Positions 9,698-17,228 of a stretch of 64,000 nucleotides of DNA are shown piece by piece (the stretch's first letter is position 1; every line of letters begins with the position of its first letter). Made by a program: the position numbers and the translations under genes. A model generated the notes under the pieces. That model saw nothing but the letters and a program-made list of their open reading frames with translations, ran no database searches and had not been told where the DNA came from. The stretch lies in NCBI RefSeq assembly GCF_047126315.1, contig NZ_CP138953.1:3906001-3970000 (forward strand). Reading direction: 5' to 3'. This DNA is from Shimia sp022448905 (GTDB lineage: Bacteria > Pseudomonadota > Alphaproteobacteria > Rhodobacterales > Rhodobacteraceae).

Positions 9698-9976
9698 TCA
9701 GAAGTTTCCCCGGGCTGCTTCCTTCAGGATGAGTTTGTCCAGAGTCAGGTCCGACACGGCCTTACGCAACCGTTCGTTCTCCTTCTTGAGCCGTTTTAGC
9801 TCCTTCAGTTGGTCGGTTCCCATCCCACCATATTGCTTGCGCCAACGATAATAGGTCTGCTCGGTTACGCGAACTTCACGGATCGCATCCACGCGCATCA
9901 TTCCTTGACCGACAAGCACATCAACCTGCCGCAGCTTCTGAACTATTTCCTCCGGCTTGTGTCTCTTGTTCGCCAT
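9698..9976 (-). CDS. IS3-family transposase OrfA
   Basis: 92-residue DNA-binding subunit with an HTH_8-type helix-turn-helix (VDAIREVRVTEQTYYRWRKQ, about 29-48) followed by a leucine-zipper-like coiled coil (LKELKRLKKENERLRKAV). Starts with a good ribosome binding site (GGAGGACAGAG) upstream of the ATG. Pairs with OrfB to make the active transposase. Confidence 0.88.
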   Translation of the reverse strand: MANKRHKPEEIVQKLRQVDVLVGQGMMRVDAIREVRVTEQTYYRWRKQYGGMGTDQLKELKRLKKENERLRKAVSDLTLDKLILKEAARGNF

Positions 9977-10015
9977 TCTCTGTCCTCCGTTTCCTAAATA
10001 TAACGTCGGACCAGT

Positions 10016-10381
10016 TCAGATGGGGCATTCCAGCCGGTTCTTGGAGAACGTCGAATGGTTGGGGACCGGAGTGGACAGGTCAAGGCGGCAAAACCAGCGA
10101 TACGCAAGGTTCAAATGTACTTCTTCACTGAGCCGCCGTTCAGACCGAATGCCAAAACAATAGCCCACCAAAAGCATGCGGATCAGTAGCTCCGGGTCGA
10201 CCGAAGGACGACCCGTGTGACTATAAAAGTCTGCAAGATAAAGGCGGATATCGCTAAGATCGACAAACCGATCTATCGAGCGCAGCAGGTGGTCTTGCGG
10301 GACATGGTCTTCCAGCGAGAACTCGTAGAACAATGCCGCCTGCGCTTCCTGCTTCGGTCCCATCATCGCAAAATCCCCCAA
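10016..10381 (-). pseudogene. Truncated IS5/IS1182-type transposase
   Basis: Only the N-terminal ~115 residues remain, including SLEDHVPQDHLLRSIDRFV and GRPSVDPELLIRMLLVGY, which are hallmark segments of IS1182-like transposases. Reading stops right after HSTFSKNR, where the IS3 element begins. The missing C-terminal catalytic part is not on the other side of the IS3 copy, so a deletion accompanied or followed the insertion. Confidence 0.8.
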
Positions 10382-10525
10382 TCCCTAAAGGAATTGAATC
10401 AGCGAATTGGGAGCCGATCAAGGAAGAGTTTTTCAACGGAATAGGCTGAGAGCAAACCTTCGGACATCAAATCTAATCCCAGCAATTGCCTGCCATGAGA
10501 CAACGGGAGGTATCAATGTCGGCAT

Positions 10526-11126
10526 TGCGCAGGTAGCTGACTTTGCAAAGTCGTCAAACTAGCCACCTATTGCCCCAGAATTCTATGAGCAATGCTGCGG
10601 CGCAGATCACCGAAGCAGTCGTTAGCTGCAGTTGCGAAGGTTCATGCCAAGCGAAATTGCATAATGCGGGACTTTTCTGCCTTTGGCGGAACCAACCCCG
10701 ATCAGCAGGTGCAAAGAGTAGCTTAATTTACGCCAGATCCTGTCCAAGGATTTAGGAGTAGCTCAAATCGAACTAATTTGATCTGAATGACTGGTTCGAT
10801 AATGGCCGAAAATGACCGGTATCTGTCATTGCACGCCGGAAATATTCTTGAAATTTTCATGTATATGACGACGAACGAAAATGTCCTCTCTGGACCTTCA
10901 CCCACTACTAAGCGTGTAGTAGCGCTGGTATACGATGGCGCAAATGCAACAGACATAGTCGGTCCGTTGGATGTTCTGGCTGGAGTCCAACTTGCGCTTC
11001 GAACGTCAGACCAACCTTACAAAATAGAAGTTGTATCACTGAATGGCGGACCAATAACCACGGGACCTTCATGCGTTCAAATTTAGACGACCTCCCTGTC
11101 AAGTATCCGCGGTGGGGATATCGATA
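10526..11126. repeat. Left copy of a 601-bp inverted duplication
   Basis: This segment is the reverse complement, with scattered point differences, of 16375-16975. It spans a decayed intergenic repeat (GCGCAGGTAGCTGACTTTGC at its left edge) and the first third of a GlxA-type regulator gene. Both copies have the same length. Similarity ends abruptly after the shared gatatcgata. The intervening 5.2 kb carries a phage lysis cassette and an FAD oxidoreductase gene. Confidence 0.85.
10787..11126 (+). pseudogene. Truncated duplicate of the GlxA-type regulator gene
   Basis: Residues 1-99 match the intact regulator on the opposite strand (15626-16714) almost exactly (KRVVALVYDGANATDIVGPL). A CAG glutamine codon has become TAG at 11084-11086 and the similarity is cut at about 11126, removing the rest of the DJ-1/PfpI-like domain and the whole AraC-type HTH. 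It is therefore a non-functional fragment left by the inverted duplication. Confidence 0.85.
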
Positions 11127-11151
11127 CTGTAGTCACAACGCGAGGACAGAC

Positions 11152-11292
11152 ATGAAAAGGATGAAAGACTTCATGAAAAGACAACCTTGGTGGGGCGATC
11201 TGAAGGTCGCCCTTGTGTTTTTAACAATTGCAGCAGGCGGCGCTTTGTTGGTTCTCAAGTCAATTCCAAGCACTTTAGCCACCGCGCCATAA
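11152..11292 (+). CDS. Possible small membrane protein
   Basis: 46 residues with a basic N-terminus (MKRMKDFMKRQPWWGDLK) and one hydrophobic span (VALVFLTIAAGGALLVL). A GAGGACAG ribosome binding site sits just upstream of the ATG. It lies between the truncated regulator fragment and phage-derived genes on the opposite strand. No family recognised; it could be chance. Confidence 0.35.
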   Translation: MKRMKDFMKRQPWWGDLKVALVFLTIAAGGALLVLKSIPSTLATAP

Positions 11293-11452
11293 CGCCTCAG
11301 AAACCCGGCACGTTGCCTCAAACCGGTACCTGTAGCCCGGCTTTCACCCGATCAATTACGACATTGCTGTGGAACCGCCGAATGTTGGGATTGTCGTTGA
11401 ACACCCGGCGGCTGAACTCCTCAGTGCCTTGGTTCTGCTGGGAGACGCGAAG

Positions 11453-11713
11453 TCAAACAGCTACGATGATATCAAGCGAATATTCCATTCCTGTAACGGC
11501 ACTGCCATCCACGCGCATAACGTTGAAGAAAAGGAAGTCACTTGTAGAGCCGGTGACTGTGACGGCGAAATTGTCCGTTGTTTCGAGCTCGCCAAACTCG
11601 TATCGCCGCACTTGGCCCATGACAAATAAGGTGAGCCACGCAATAACCGACGCATGACAAATCGGGGATGGCTCACCATCCGCAGTGCCGTTCCCCATAA
11701 CGGTTCTGGGCAT
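11453..11713 (-). CDS. Hypothetical protein after the lysis cassette
   Basis: 86-residue open frame (or 55 residues from the Met at 11620) following the spanin genes on the same strand, overlapping the end of the outer spanin gene. The segment RRYEFGELETTDNFAVTVTG looks like beta-strand-rich protein, possibly a phage structural remnant. No clear ribosome binding site. Function unknown; competing frames exist on the other strand. Confidence 0.3.
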   Translation of the reverse strand: MPRTVMGNGTADGEPSPICHASVIAWLTLFVMGQVRRYEFGELETTDNFAVTVTGSTSDFLFFNVMRVDGSAVTGMEYSLDIIVAV

Positions 11714-11882
11714 CGATCGTTTCGGCGGTGCCGCGATTTCCTGTCACAACCACCGAAGCGACGTCGCGCTCAAACCGGATAGGCTCGGCAATGTCGCAGA
11801 AATCTCCAGCGGGAGATTGAGAGCATGCGCTAACGATCAGTGAGGCGGTCAATAAGAGCGGTATCGTCTTGCGTCTCCACAT
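11673..11882 (-). CDS. Rz1-like outer-membrane spanin lipoprotein
   Basis: 69 residues. The signal sequence MWRRKTIPLLLTASLIVSAC ends in a lipobox cysteine at residue 20; the mature part is short and ends RYGERHCGW. It begins inside the upstream Rz-like gene and overlaps it by 53 bp in another frame, the classic nested or overlapping Rz/Rz1 arrangement. With the inner spanin it would fuse inner and outer membranes in the last step of phage lysis. Confidence 0.7.
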   Translation of the reverse strand: MWRRKTIPLLLTASLIVSACSQSPAGDFCDIAEPIRFERDVASVVVTGNRGTAETIDAQNRYGERHCGW

Positions 11883-12057
11883 CTCGATCTATCTCCTGTT
11901 TGCTTTGGATGGCATCAAGGCGGGCTTTGTTCTGCAGGGCTTCTGTTTTGCGCCTCTGATCGTTCTTCGCATCGATGCGAAGCCATGCAAGCAAGACGAC
12001 CACAAACACGCTGAGTGCGGCCCATACTGCCGACTTGGAAGGTAGGAAGCGCAGCAT
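11830..12057 (-). CDS. Rz-like inner-membrane spanin
   Basis: 75 residues from the Met of MLRFLPSK, whose ATG overlaps the endolysin stop (TGATG). One N-terminal membrane anchor (AVWAALSVFVVVLLAWL) is followed by a charged, helical periplasmic part rich in K, E, Q and D, as expected for an i-spanin. Partner of the overlapping lipoprotein gene. Found beside an endolysin, which supports a phage lysis role. Confidence 0.68.
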   Translation of the reverse strand: MLRFLPSKSAVWAALSVFVVVLLAWLRIDAKNDQRRKTEALQNKARLDAIQSKQEIDRDVETQDDTALIDRLTDR

Positions 12058-12740
12058 CACCGCGCCCCTCCTGCCCATTTGCGAAGCCGCTCGCGCGCAA
12101 TCCAGCCCAGCCCGATCAGCGCAACAGCAGAAAAGCCTAATAGGATATACTGAGCCAAAGGGTCCAGCTTGCCTAATGCGGTTAGAACACCCCCTGCCCC
12201 CGCCGCAGCAGTACCGGCAACGGCGCGGATCGTTTTGGACTGAGCCGGTGAACTGCGCTCAGCGTCAGCCTTGGGTGTTGCTTCAAGGATTGCAGCATCC
12301 GTAAGAAACAGTTCGCGCTCGGCCGCACGGCGGCGTGTAAGCCCGCGCAAGACCTTGCCACCAGCCTTGTTGAACCATGTCAGCGCTTCGGCAGCGCCCT
12401 CAATGTCCCCCGCATTGAAGCGGCGCAGGCAGGTAGATCGGCTGAACGCCCCAACGCCAATGTTATATGCGAGAGACAGCATCGCACCGAACTCATTGTC
12501 ATTTGGCGCGCGACGGAACATGGGTCTGATTTGATCCGCAAAGCGTTCAAGCCCCTCCCACAGCATTTGCTCCGCAAAGGGCTTGGTCCACGTTTCACCC
12601 ACAGACACGCCTGGACCAAAACCCGCGTTGTTGGTGTAGCCGTATCCAATGGTGAGTACGCCAACCGGATCGAGATACGCAGTAAGCTCAAGACCTTCAA
12701 AGCGCTTCACAAGGTCTAAGGTGGCTTGGTTTATGTTCAT
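12057..12740 (-). CDS. Phage-type endolysin, GH24 lysozyme with C-terminal membrane anchor
   Basis: 227 residues. Residues 1-145 form a T4/P22-type lysozyme: RFEGLELTAYLDPVGVLTIGYGYT carries the catalytic Glu (E15) and the D..T of the E-8-D-5-T pattern. An Ala/Gly linker leads to a hydrophobic segment (YILLGFSAVALIGLGWIA, about 197-215), so the enzyme is probably tethered to the membrane or released like a SAR endolysin. The start at MNINQAT is chosen for the GGAG site upstream; a longer in-frame start is four codons earlier. Followed by spanins; no holin or structural genes nearby. Confidence 0.85.
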   Translation of the reverse strand: MNINQATLDLVKRFEGLELTAYLDPVGVLTIGYGYTNNAGFGPGVSVGETWTKPFAEQMLWEGLERFADQIRPMFRRAPNDNEFGAMLSLAYNIGVGAFSRSTCLRRFNAGDIEGAAEALTWFNKAGGKVLRGLTRRRAAERELFLTDAAILEATPKADAERSSPAQSKTIRAVAGTAAAGAGGVLTALGKLDPLAQYILLGFSAVALIGLGWIARERLRKWAGGAR

Positions 12741-12752
12741 GTGTTTCTCCAT

Positions 12753-12775
12753 AAAAAAAACCCGCCAGAGGCGGG
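12753..12775 (-). terminator. Intrinsic terminator upstream of the endolysin gene
   Basis: Read on the minus strand, a hairpin with perfect 5-bp arms (CCCGCCTCTGGCGGG) is followed at once by eight T residues. It lies only about 12 bp before the endolysin start, so it ends transcription from the right, or acts as a gate read through by an antiterminated phage transcript. Confidence 0.7.
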
Positions 12776-12868
12776 TGGGTTGAGGTTGGTGCCGAGATGC
12801 GCCAGCATGGAACGACCTTCGAGGAAAGCTCCTAGAAGGCTCTGATTTAATCTAACAAGGAAGCCGGT

Positions 12869-13081
12869 TTGCTTCGTCTCCAGATCAAATGCCCCTGCGG
12901 TTACTACGGGACGACAACCAACGAGAAAGCGATTTCTCAGTTTTCAGAAGGCATTCGGCCATGCCTTCGTTGCTCACGCTGTAAAGGCACCCAAGACCTT
13001 GAAATTCGGATGGCTTGGAACCCAAGCGCTTCCGCGCTGGATGGTTGCCGCACAGAGCAAGAACACATCCCAGATGGTTAG
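12869..13081 (+). CDS. Small Cys-rich (zinc-ribbon-like) protein
   Basis: 70 residues from a TTG start preceded by AAGGAAG. The N-terminal half has CPCGYYG and CLRCSRCKG, giving two closely spaced cysteine clusters that could bind zinc, like small Com-type or zinc-ribbon phage proteins. It is divergent from the lysis cassette and may be another phage remnant. Function not recognised. Confidence 0.4.
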   Translation: MLRLQIKCPCGYYGTTTNEKAISQFSEGIRPCLRCSRCKGTQDLEIRMAWNPSASALDGCRTEQEHIPDG

Positions 13082-13139
13082 CTTAGAGACCCTTTGAGCT
13101 GGTGAGATAGCAGGCTCGGCTAGATACCCCTTTTGCGTG

Positions 13140-13235
13140 AGCTTCCTATCAGACCCTATGGCAGCTATGCGCAGGAAGCTGACTTTGCAAAGTCCTGCGA
13201 ACGGCCCATTACCGCCATCAGCAATTACCGTCGAT
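13140..13235. repeat. Copy of the mosaic intergenic repeat
   Basis: Contains GCGCAGGAAGCTGACTTTGC followed by aaagtc, a unit shared with positions 10528, 16950 (reverse), 18830 and 44461. The perfect 12-bp palindrome ACTTTGCAAAGT lies at 13182-13193. It fills part of the gap between the small Cys-rich gene and the FAD oxidoreductase; nothing else is seen in that gap. Confidence 0.7.
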
Positions 13236-13384
13236 GTTGCAACGCGGCCCGCCATATGAGACCTTCGCTGCGATGGCGAGATCTCGACATGCTCCAAAGA
13301 CTGGATTGCGAGACAAAGCTATCCCGACCATCCGACAATCGAACGTCCGCATTTTCGTAGATACCAGATTTGCTAGCCAAATCG

Positions 13385-14689
13385 TTACGGCACGTCGTGT
13401 TCAGGCAGTCTCAACCGGTTGATGCCTTGTTCGGACACGCGTTGAACAAGACGGGCCGTCGAGATTGCCTGAACGGCGATGTTTGATCGTATAGACATCG
13501 CTGCTGCCGTTCCGACGGCCTGACCCATCGCCATGCATTGTGGCATGCCGCGTACGGAGGCGAATGCGACCGAGTCTGCCGACAAAATGCGCCCCGCAAA
13601 CATGAGGTTTGTTATCTCCTCAGGTACCAGAGACCGGAACGGAATTGTATAGTAATGCCCGGATTGGATGGCAGCGTGATGGGTCATGTCGCCCTTGGCG
13701 CGCATCACATCGTCGATAGGGTTGTCACACGCCACAATCCCATCCTCGAACTTGGTCGCACATGCCAGGTCCTCTCCCTTCAGGCGATACATGCCCCGCA
13801 ATTTGCGCGTCTCGCGCACGCCAACTGTTGGTGAAAGCATGGCCATATGCGCCTGTTCAAAACCCGGAACTTCAGTACGCAGGAACGCGGCCAACTGGTG
13901 GCACCTACGGCGACCTTCTTGTGTGGCAGCACTCACGGCCAACGGATCTGTGCCGTCCACACCGCGGACATGGACAGAGTTGCAAAAGACCGTGCCTTCA
14001 TGAAAGCCTCGCATGAGGTACAGCTTCCGGAGATCGCTGTGCAACCTGCCATCTTCGACACCAATCTCTGCGTATTTTTGGAAATACGGGTCCGGATCGG
14101 CGAAAGCGCGGTCCCAGTCCGCGCCCATCATGAAGAAGGAAATCGTAACTGCCATCATGTTGCCTGACGCATCACCAAGAACGTAAGGCACACCTGCTTT
14201 GGCCGAGATGTCGCCGTCGCCCGAGCAATCAAGTACGATCTTCGGCTGAACAGTAAAGGGGCCATGCCGATCACAGCACGAGACGGATACAATCGACGCA
14301 CCGTCCATCTCTGGTTCAAGCGCGATGGTTCCCAGCCTGACACGCACACCCGCTTCTTCGAGCATCTCAAACATAGTGAGCGTCGCCACATCATGGTCGT
14401 AGATGATTTCGGGCCCGAAATTGTCTAGCGTGCAAGCGCGCTTCTCGGCGGCTGGCGGGTCCATCGATGCGAGGCGTTCTGTGAGTTCTTCAATTATGCC
14501 GCCGATAATCTGATCCATCGGATATGCGCCGCCCCAAGGCATACCAGGGCAGAAAGCCATAACGCCGCCGATTTTGCTGGTCGCTTCCAACAATGTGACC
14601 TGAAGACCTTCGCGCGCAGCAGAGATGGCAGCGCCGAAGCCGGCTGTTCCGCCGCCAATAACAAGGACTTCGGTGTGTTCTATCTTCAT
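13385..14689 (-). CDS. FAD-dependent oxidoreductase (FAD_oxidored family)
   Basis: 434 residues. The N-terminal Rossmann motif VLVIGGGTAGFGAAISAARE (9-28) binds the FAD ADP moiety, followed by LLEATSKIGGVMAF. A second FAD contact, DCSGDGDISAKAG, lies near residue 170, and NLMFAGRILSAD is the conserved C-terminal FAD segment. This pattern matches the PF12831-type group whose members act on diverse small molecules. No operon partner on this strand and no clear substrate. It sits inside the 601-bp inverted repeats. Confidence 0.85.
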   Translation of the reverse strand: MKIEHTEVLVIGGGTAGFGAAISAAREGLQVTLLEATSKIGGVMAFCPGMPWGGAYPMDQIIGGIIEELTERLASMDPPAAEKRACTLDNFGPEIIYDHDVATLTMFEMLEEAGVRVRLGTIALEPEMDGASIVSVSCCDRHGPFTVQPKIVLDCSGDGDISAKAGVPYVLGDASGNMMAVTISFFMMGADWDRAFADPDPYFQKYAEIGVEDGRLHSDLRKLYLMRGFHEGTVFCNSVHVRGVDGTDPLAVSAATQEGRRRCHQLAAFLRTEVPGFEQAHMAMLSPTVGVRETRKLRGMYRLKGEDLACATKFEDGIVACDNPIDDVMRAKGDMTHHAAIQSGHYYTIPFRSLVPEEITNLMFAGRILSADSVAFASVRGMPQCMAMGQAVGTAAAMSIRSNIAVQAISTARLVQRVSEQGINRLRLPEHDVP

Positions 14690-15095
14690 CGTTTTCTGAC
14701 ATCCCGCGTGTTGATAAAGCCGACCGTTCTGACATGACGCTGATCCGGCACAACCAATTCGTCAAGACAAGAAAGCTGCCGTTGTTGTAATGCGCGGCAT
14801 TAGTCAATGTGGGCTCTAAGCCGCCATGCGGCAGTACGACAGCGTGTCCGCAGCGAAACTGCGTGCGAACCAAGGTGGTCAACTGCTGGTGCCAGCAAAA
14901 TACAGCCAATGAGAATAGCAGCCTAAATGAAACTCTGATCCATCTTAAGTTGGCCGCAAACTGGTCGAAAACGTAAGACCACCTCTGTCTTGCTAGCCAT
15001 CAAGGGCAACTATGCGCAAGGAGCGGCATCAAACCGCGACACGTACAGTCCAATCACTGGCGCGTAGCTCATAACATCGGGTTTGATCAGTTTTT
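14690..15095. repeat. Gene-free gap with a mosaic repeat copy
   Basis: No gene seen. Positions about 14812-14895 (gctctaagccgccatgcggc and onward) are the reverse complement of material at 20812-20897 and 32028-32111. The rest is non-coding, with a short AT-rich run before the next gene. Confidence 0.6.
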
Positions 15096-15629
15096 TCAGT
15101 GTTTCTTATAAATTTTTTCGAGAAGCATTATGCTGCTCGCATGAACGCGATCAATCTCGGACGACCAGGCCAAACTTGCGAGAACTGCACTGTAAATTTG
15201 CTTTGACAAAATGGACGTTGCGCAAGTGAAGTGATGCACACAGTCTCTGTAAATTTTTTTTTCATAGATCCCTGATCCTGTGTTTAGTCCACAATCAAGG
15301 ATCAATACTGGTAAGTGATAATCCATCATTTTCAGAAGCCTAAAGTGACTTTCTAGTCTGTGTATATTATTCTGATCCATGCAAATAACTACAATTGCAG
15401 TCCGTTCCGGGTCCTCAGAGATGCTCGAGAAAAGATCGTCCAGACACTTTGATCGATTGATCTGAAATCCAAGTGTATCCAAGATGATTGAAATTTGAGA
15501 AAAGTGCTCTTCGGAGCTTACAACCATATCTACTTGGTTACTCCTAAAGTTAGATGCATCATAGTATTCAACGCCTACTAGATTTTCCAGATTTGCCTGA
15601 AAAGAGTTTTTAATTCCAAATTGTGTCAA
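15096..15629 (-). CDS. Hypothetical protein, possibly a degenerate receiver-like domain
   Basis: 177 residues, low GC. Alternating hydrophobic strands and helices (VDMVVSSEEHFSQISIIL, AIVVICMDQNN, HLPVLILDCGL) suggest an alpha/beta fold like a CheY receiver, but no phospho-acceptor triad is evident. The start overlaps the stop of the GlxA-type regulator by 4 bp, so the two are translated together. It may modulate that regulator. No family recognised. Confidence 0.6.
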   Translation of the reverse strand: MTQFGIKNSFQANLENLVGVEYYDASNFRSNQVDMVVSSEEHFSQISIILDTLGFQINRSKCLDDLFSSISEDPERTAIVVICMDQNNIHRLESHFRLLKMMDYHLPVLILDCGLNTGSGIYEKKIYRDCVHHFTCATSILSKQIYSAVLASLAWSSEIDRVHASSIMLLEKIYKKH

Positions 15630-16714
15630 GGCAATTCTCTATTTCTGTTGCGGTATTGTGTAGGTGAGACTTGAAAAGAGCGTATGAAGCTTCGTCGAAA
15701 CTGATGTGAACTTGTAAAGCCAGCGTCTCTAGAGATTTCGTCTAGAGATTTTTGAGACAGCTCTAGTTCGCTTTTTGCTCTAAATAACCGGAGTGTTTGT
15801 ATGTATTTTGATGGCGTTTGACCAACTTCTTTAGTAAATCTTCGATGGAAGTTCCTTGCGCTCATCGAACTATATCTTGCCATTGACTCGACAGTAATAC
15901 TTGATTCAAGGTTCTCTTGGGCCCACAGCATAACCCTCTCTATTGGTCCAGTGATTGATTGAACTGACGGCAAGAGACAACTGAACTGCGATTGACCGCC
16001 TGGCCGTTTTAGAAACATAACCCAATATTGAGCGACGGTTAGAGCTATACGCGGGCCGAAATGGAGCTGAACAAGCGCCAGAGCAAGGTCCATTCCTGCT
16101 GTAATACCTGCAGATGTGAATATTTTTCCGTCTTGAATGTAGATTTTGTCATCTTCAACGGTGACGTCTGGGAACTTTTGTCTTAACTTTTCTGCCCATG
16201 CCCAGTGTGTCGTGGCTCTTCGTTCTTTTAGAAGCCCTGCTTCCGCTAATAGAAAGGCGCCCGTGCATATGCTAGCTGTGTGCGTTGATTGAGCGGCAAG
16301 TTCTTCAATTGCTAATCGCATTTTAGATTGTTTCGCCACCTCCATGGCAGTTTCGCCACCAGGAACTAGCAAAATATCGATATCCCCACCGCGGATACTT
16401 GACAGGGGGATCGTCTGAATTTGAACGCATGAAGGTCCCGTGGTTATTGGCCCGCCATTCAGTGATACAACTTCTATTTTGTAAGGTTGGTCTGACGTTC
16501 GAAGCGCAAGTTGGACACCAGCCAGAACATCCAACGGACCGACTATGTCTGTTGCATTTGCGCCATCGTATACCAGCGCTACTACACGCTTAGTAGTGGG
16601 TGAAGGTCCAGAGAGGACATTTTCGTTCGTCGTCATATACAAGAAAATTTCAAGAATATCTCCGGCGCGCAATGACAGATACCGGTCATTTTCGGCCATT
16701 ATCGAACCAGTCAT
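15626..16714 (-). CDS. GlxA/FtrA-type AraC-family regulator
   Basis: 362 residues, or 336 from the Met at 16636. Residues 40-205 form a DJ-1/PfpI (GATase1-like) domain (VVALVYDGANATDIVGPLDV; ASICTGAFLLAEAGLL with the nucleophile-elbow Cys). Residues 265-355 form an AraC double HTH (RNFHRRFTKEVGQTPSKYIQ and DEISRDAGFTSSHQFRR). Members regulate catabolism of amines, betaines or amino acids. It is lower in GC than neighbours, and its 5' part is duplicated in inverse orientation at 10787. No obvious target gene is adjacent beyond the co-translated hypothetical gene. Confidence 0.85.
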   Translation of the reverse strand: MTGSIMAENDRYLSLRAGDILEIFLYMTTNENVLSGPSPTTKRVVALVYDGANATDIVGPLDVLAGVQLALRTSDQPYKIEVVSLNGGPITTGPSCVQIQTIPLSSIRGGDIDILLVPGGETAMEVAKQSKMRLAIEELAAQSTHTASICTGAFLLAEAGLLKERRATTHWAWAEKLRQKFPDVTVEDDKIYIQDGKIFTSAGITAGMDLALALVQLHFGPRIALTVAQYWVMFLKRPGGQSQFSCLLPSVQSITGPIERVMLWAQENLESSITVESMARYSSMSARNFHRRFTKEVGQTPSKYIQTLRLFRAKSELELSQKSLDEISRDAGFTSSHQFRRSFIRSFQVSPTQYRNRNRELP

Positions 16715-16975
16715 TCAGATCAAATTAGTTCGATTTGAGCTACTCCTCAATCCTTGGACAGGATTTGGCGTAAATTAAGCTACTCTTTGCACCTGCTGAT
16801 CGGGGTTGGTTCCGCCAAAGGCAGAAAAGTCCCGCATTGTGCAATTTCGCTTGGCATGAACCTTCGCAACCGCAGCTAACGACTGCTTCGGTGATCTGCG
16901 TCGCAGCATTACTCATAGAATTCTGGGGCAATAGGTGGCTAGTTTGACGACTTTGCAAAGTCAGCTACCTGCGCA
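16375..16975. repeat. Right copy of the 601-bp inverted duplication
   Basis: Reverse complement of 10526-11126 with scattered substitutions. It contains the 5' third of the intact GlxA-type gene, its promoter region and the ACTTTGCAAAGT repeat (16950-16961). The two copies flank 5248 bp, so recombination between them would invert the interior. Confidence 0.85.
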
Positions 16976-17228
16976 TCTCTGCCATTGGTGGCTCACGCAG
17001 CATTCGGCACCGCTGCGGTTTCCTATTGAAAGGCTGCTTTCGGGAAATCGGCCTTACAGCTTTGCGCCTGCAGCGGAGAACGTTCTGAGCCTCATGTGAA
17101 TGTCATGAAAGGGCTGCCTACCGTCATTTATGGTGGCGTCATCTCAGCTATAGCAGCAAAATTAGGCGCTGCACTGCCGCAGTGCAGCTCCGAGCCCATT
17201 TTGCAGAATGCTGCACTTCGACCGAATG

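Larger units (their letters stand above)
8829..10020 (-). mobile_element. IS3-family insertion sequence (IS407-like group)
   Basis: An IS of about 1.2 kb with overlapping orfA and orfB on the minus strand. The ends carry related inverted repeats: TGACTGGTCCGG at the left (8830) and, read inward from the right end near 10019, TGAACTGGTCCGAC. The right end abuts a broken transposase gene, so the element landed in, or was joined by deletion to, an older IS. A short possible target duplication (GAT) flanks it, but I cannot be certain of it. Confidence 0.8.

Noticed and set aside
16399..16778. Plus-strand frames (MTGGSSEFERMK..., MSVAFAPSYTSATT...) that recur at 10723-11102
   Set aside because: They are antisense shadows of the GlxA-type gene and appear twice only because that DNA is duplicated.
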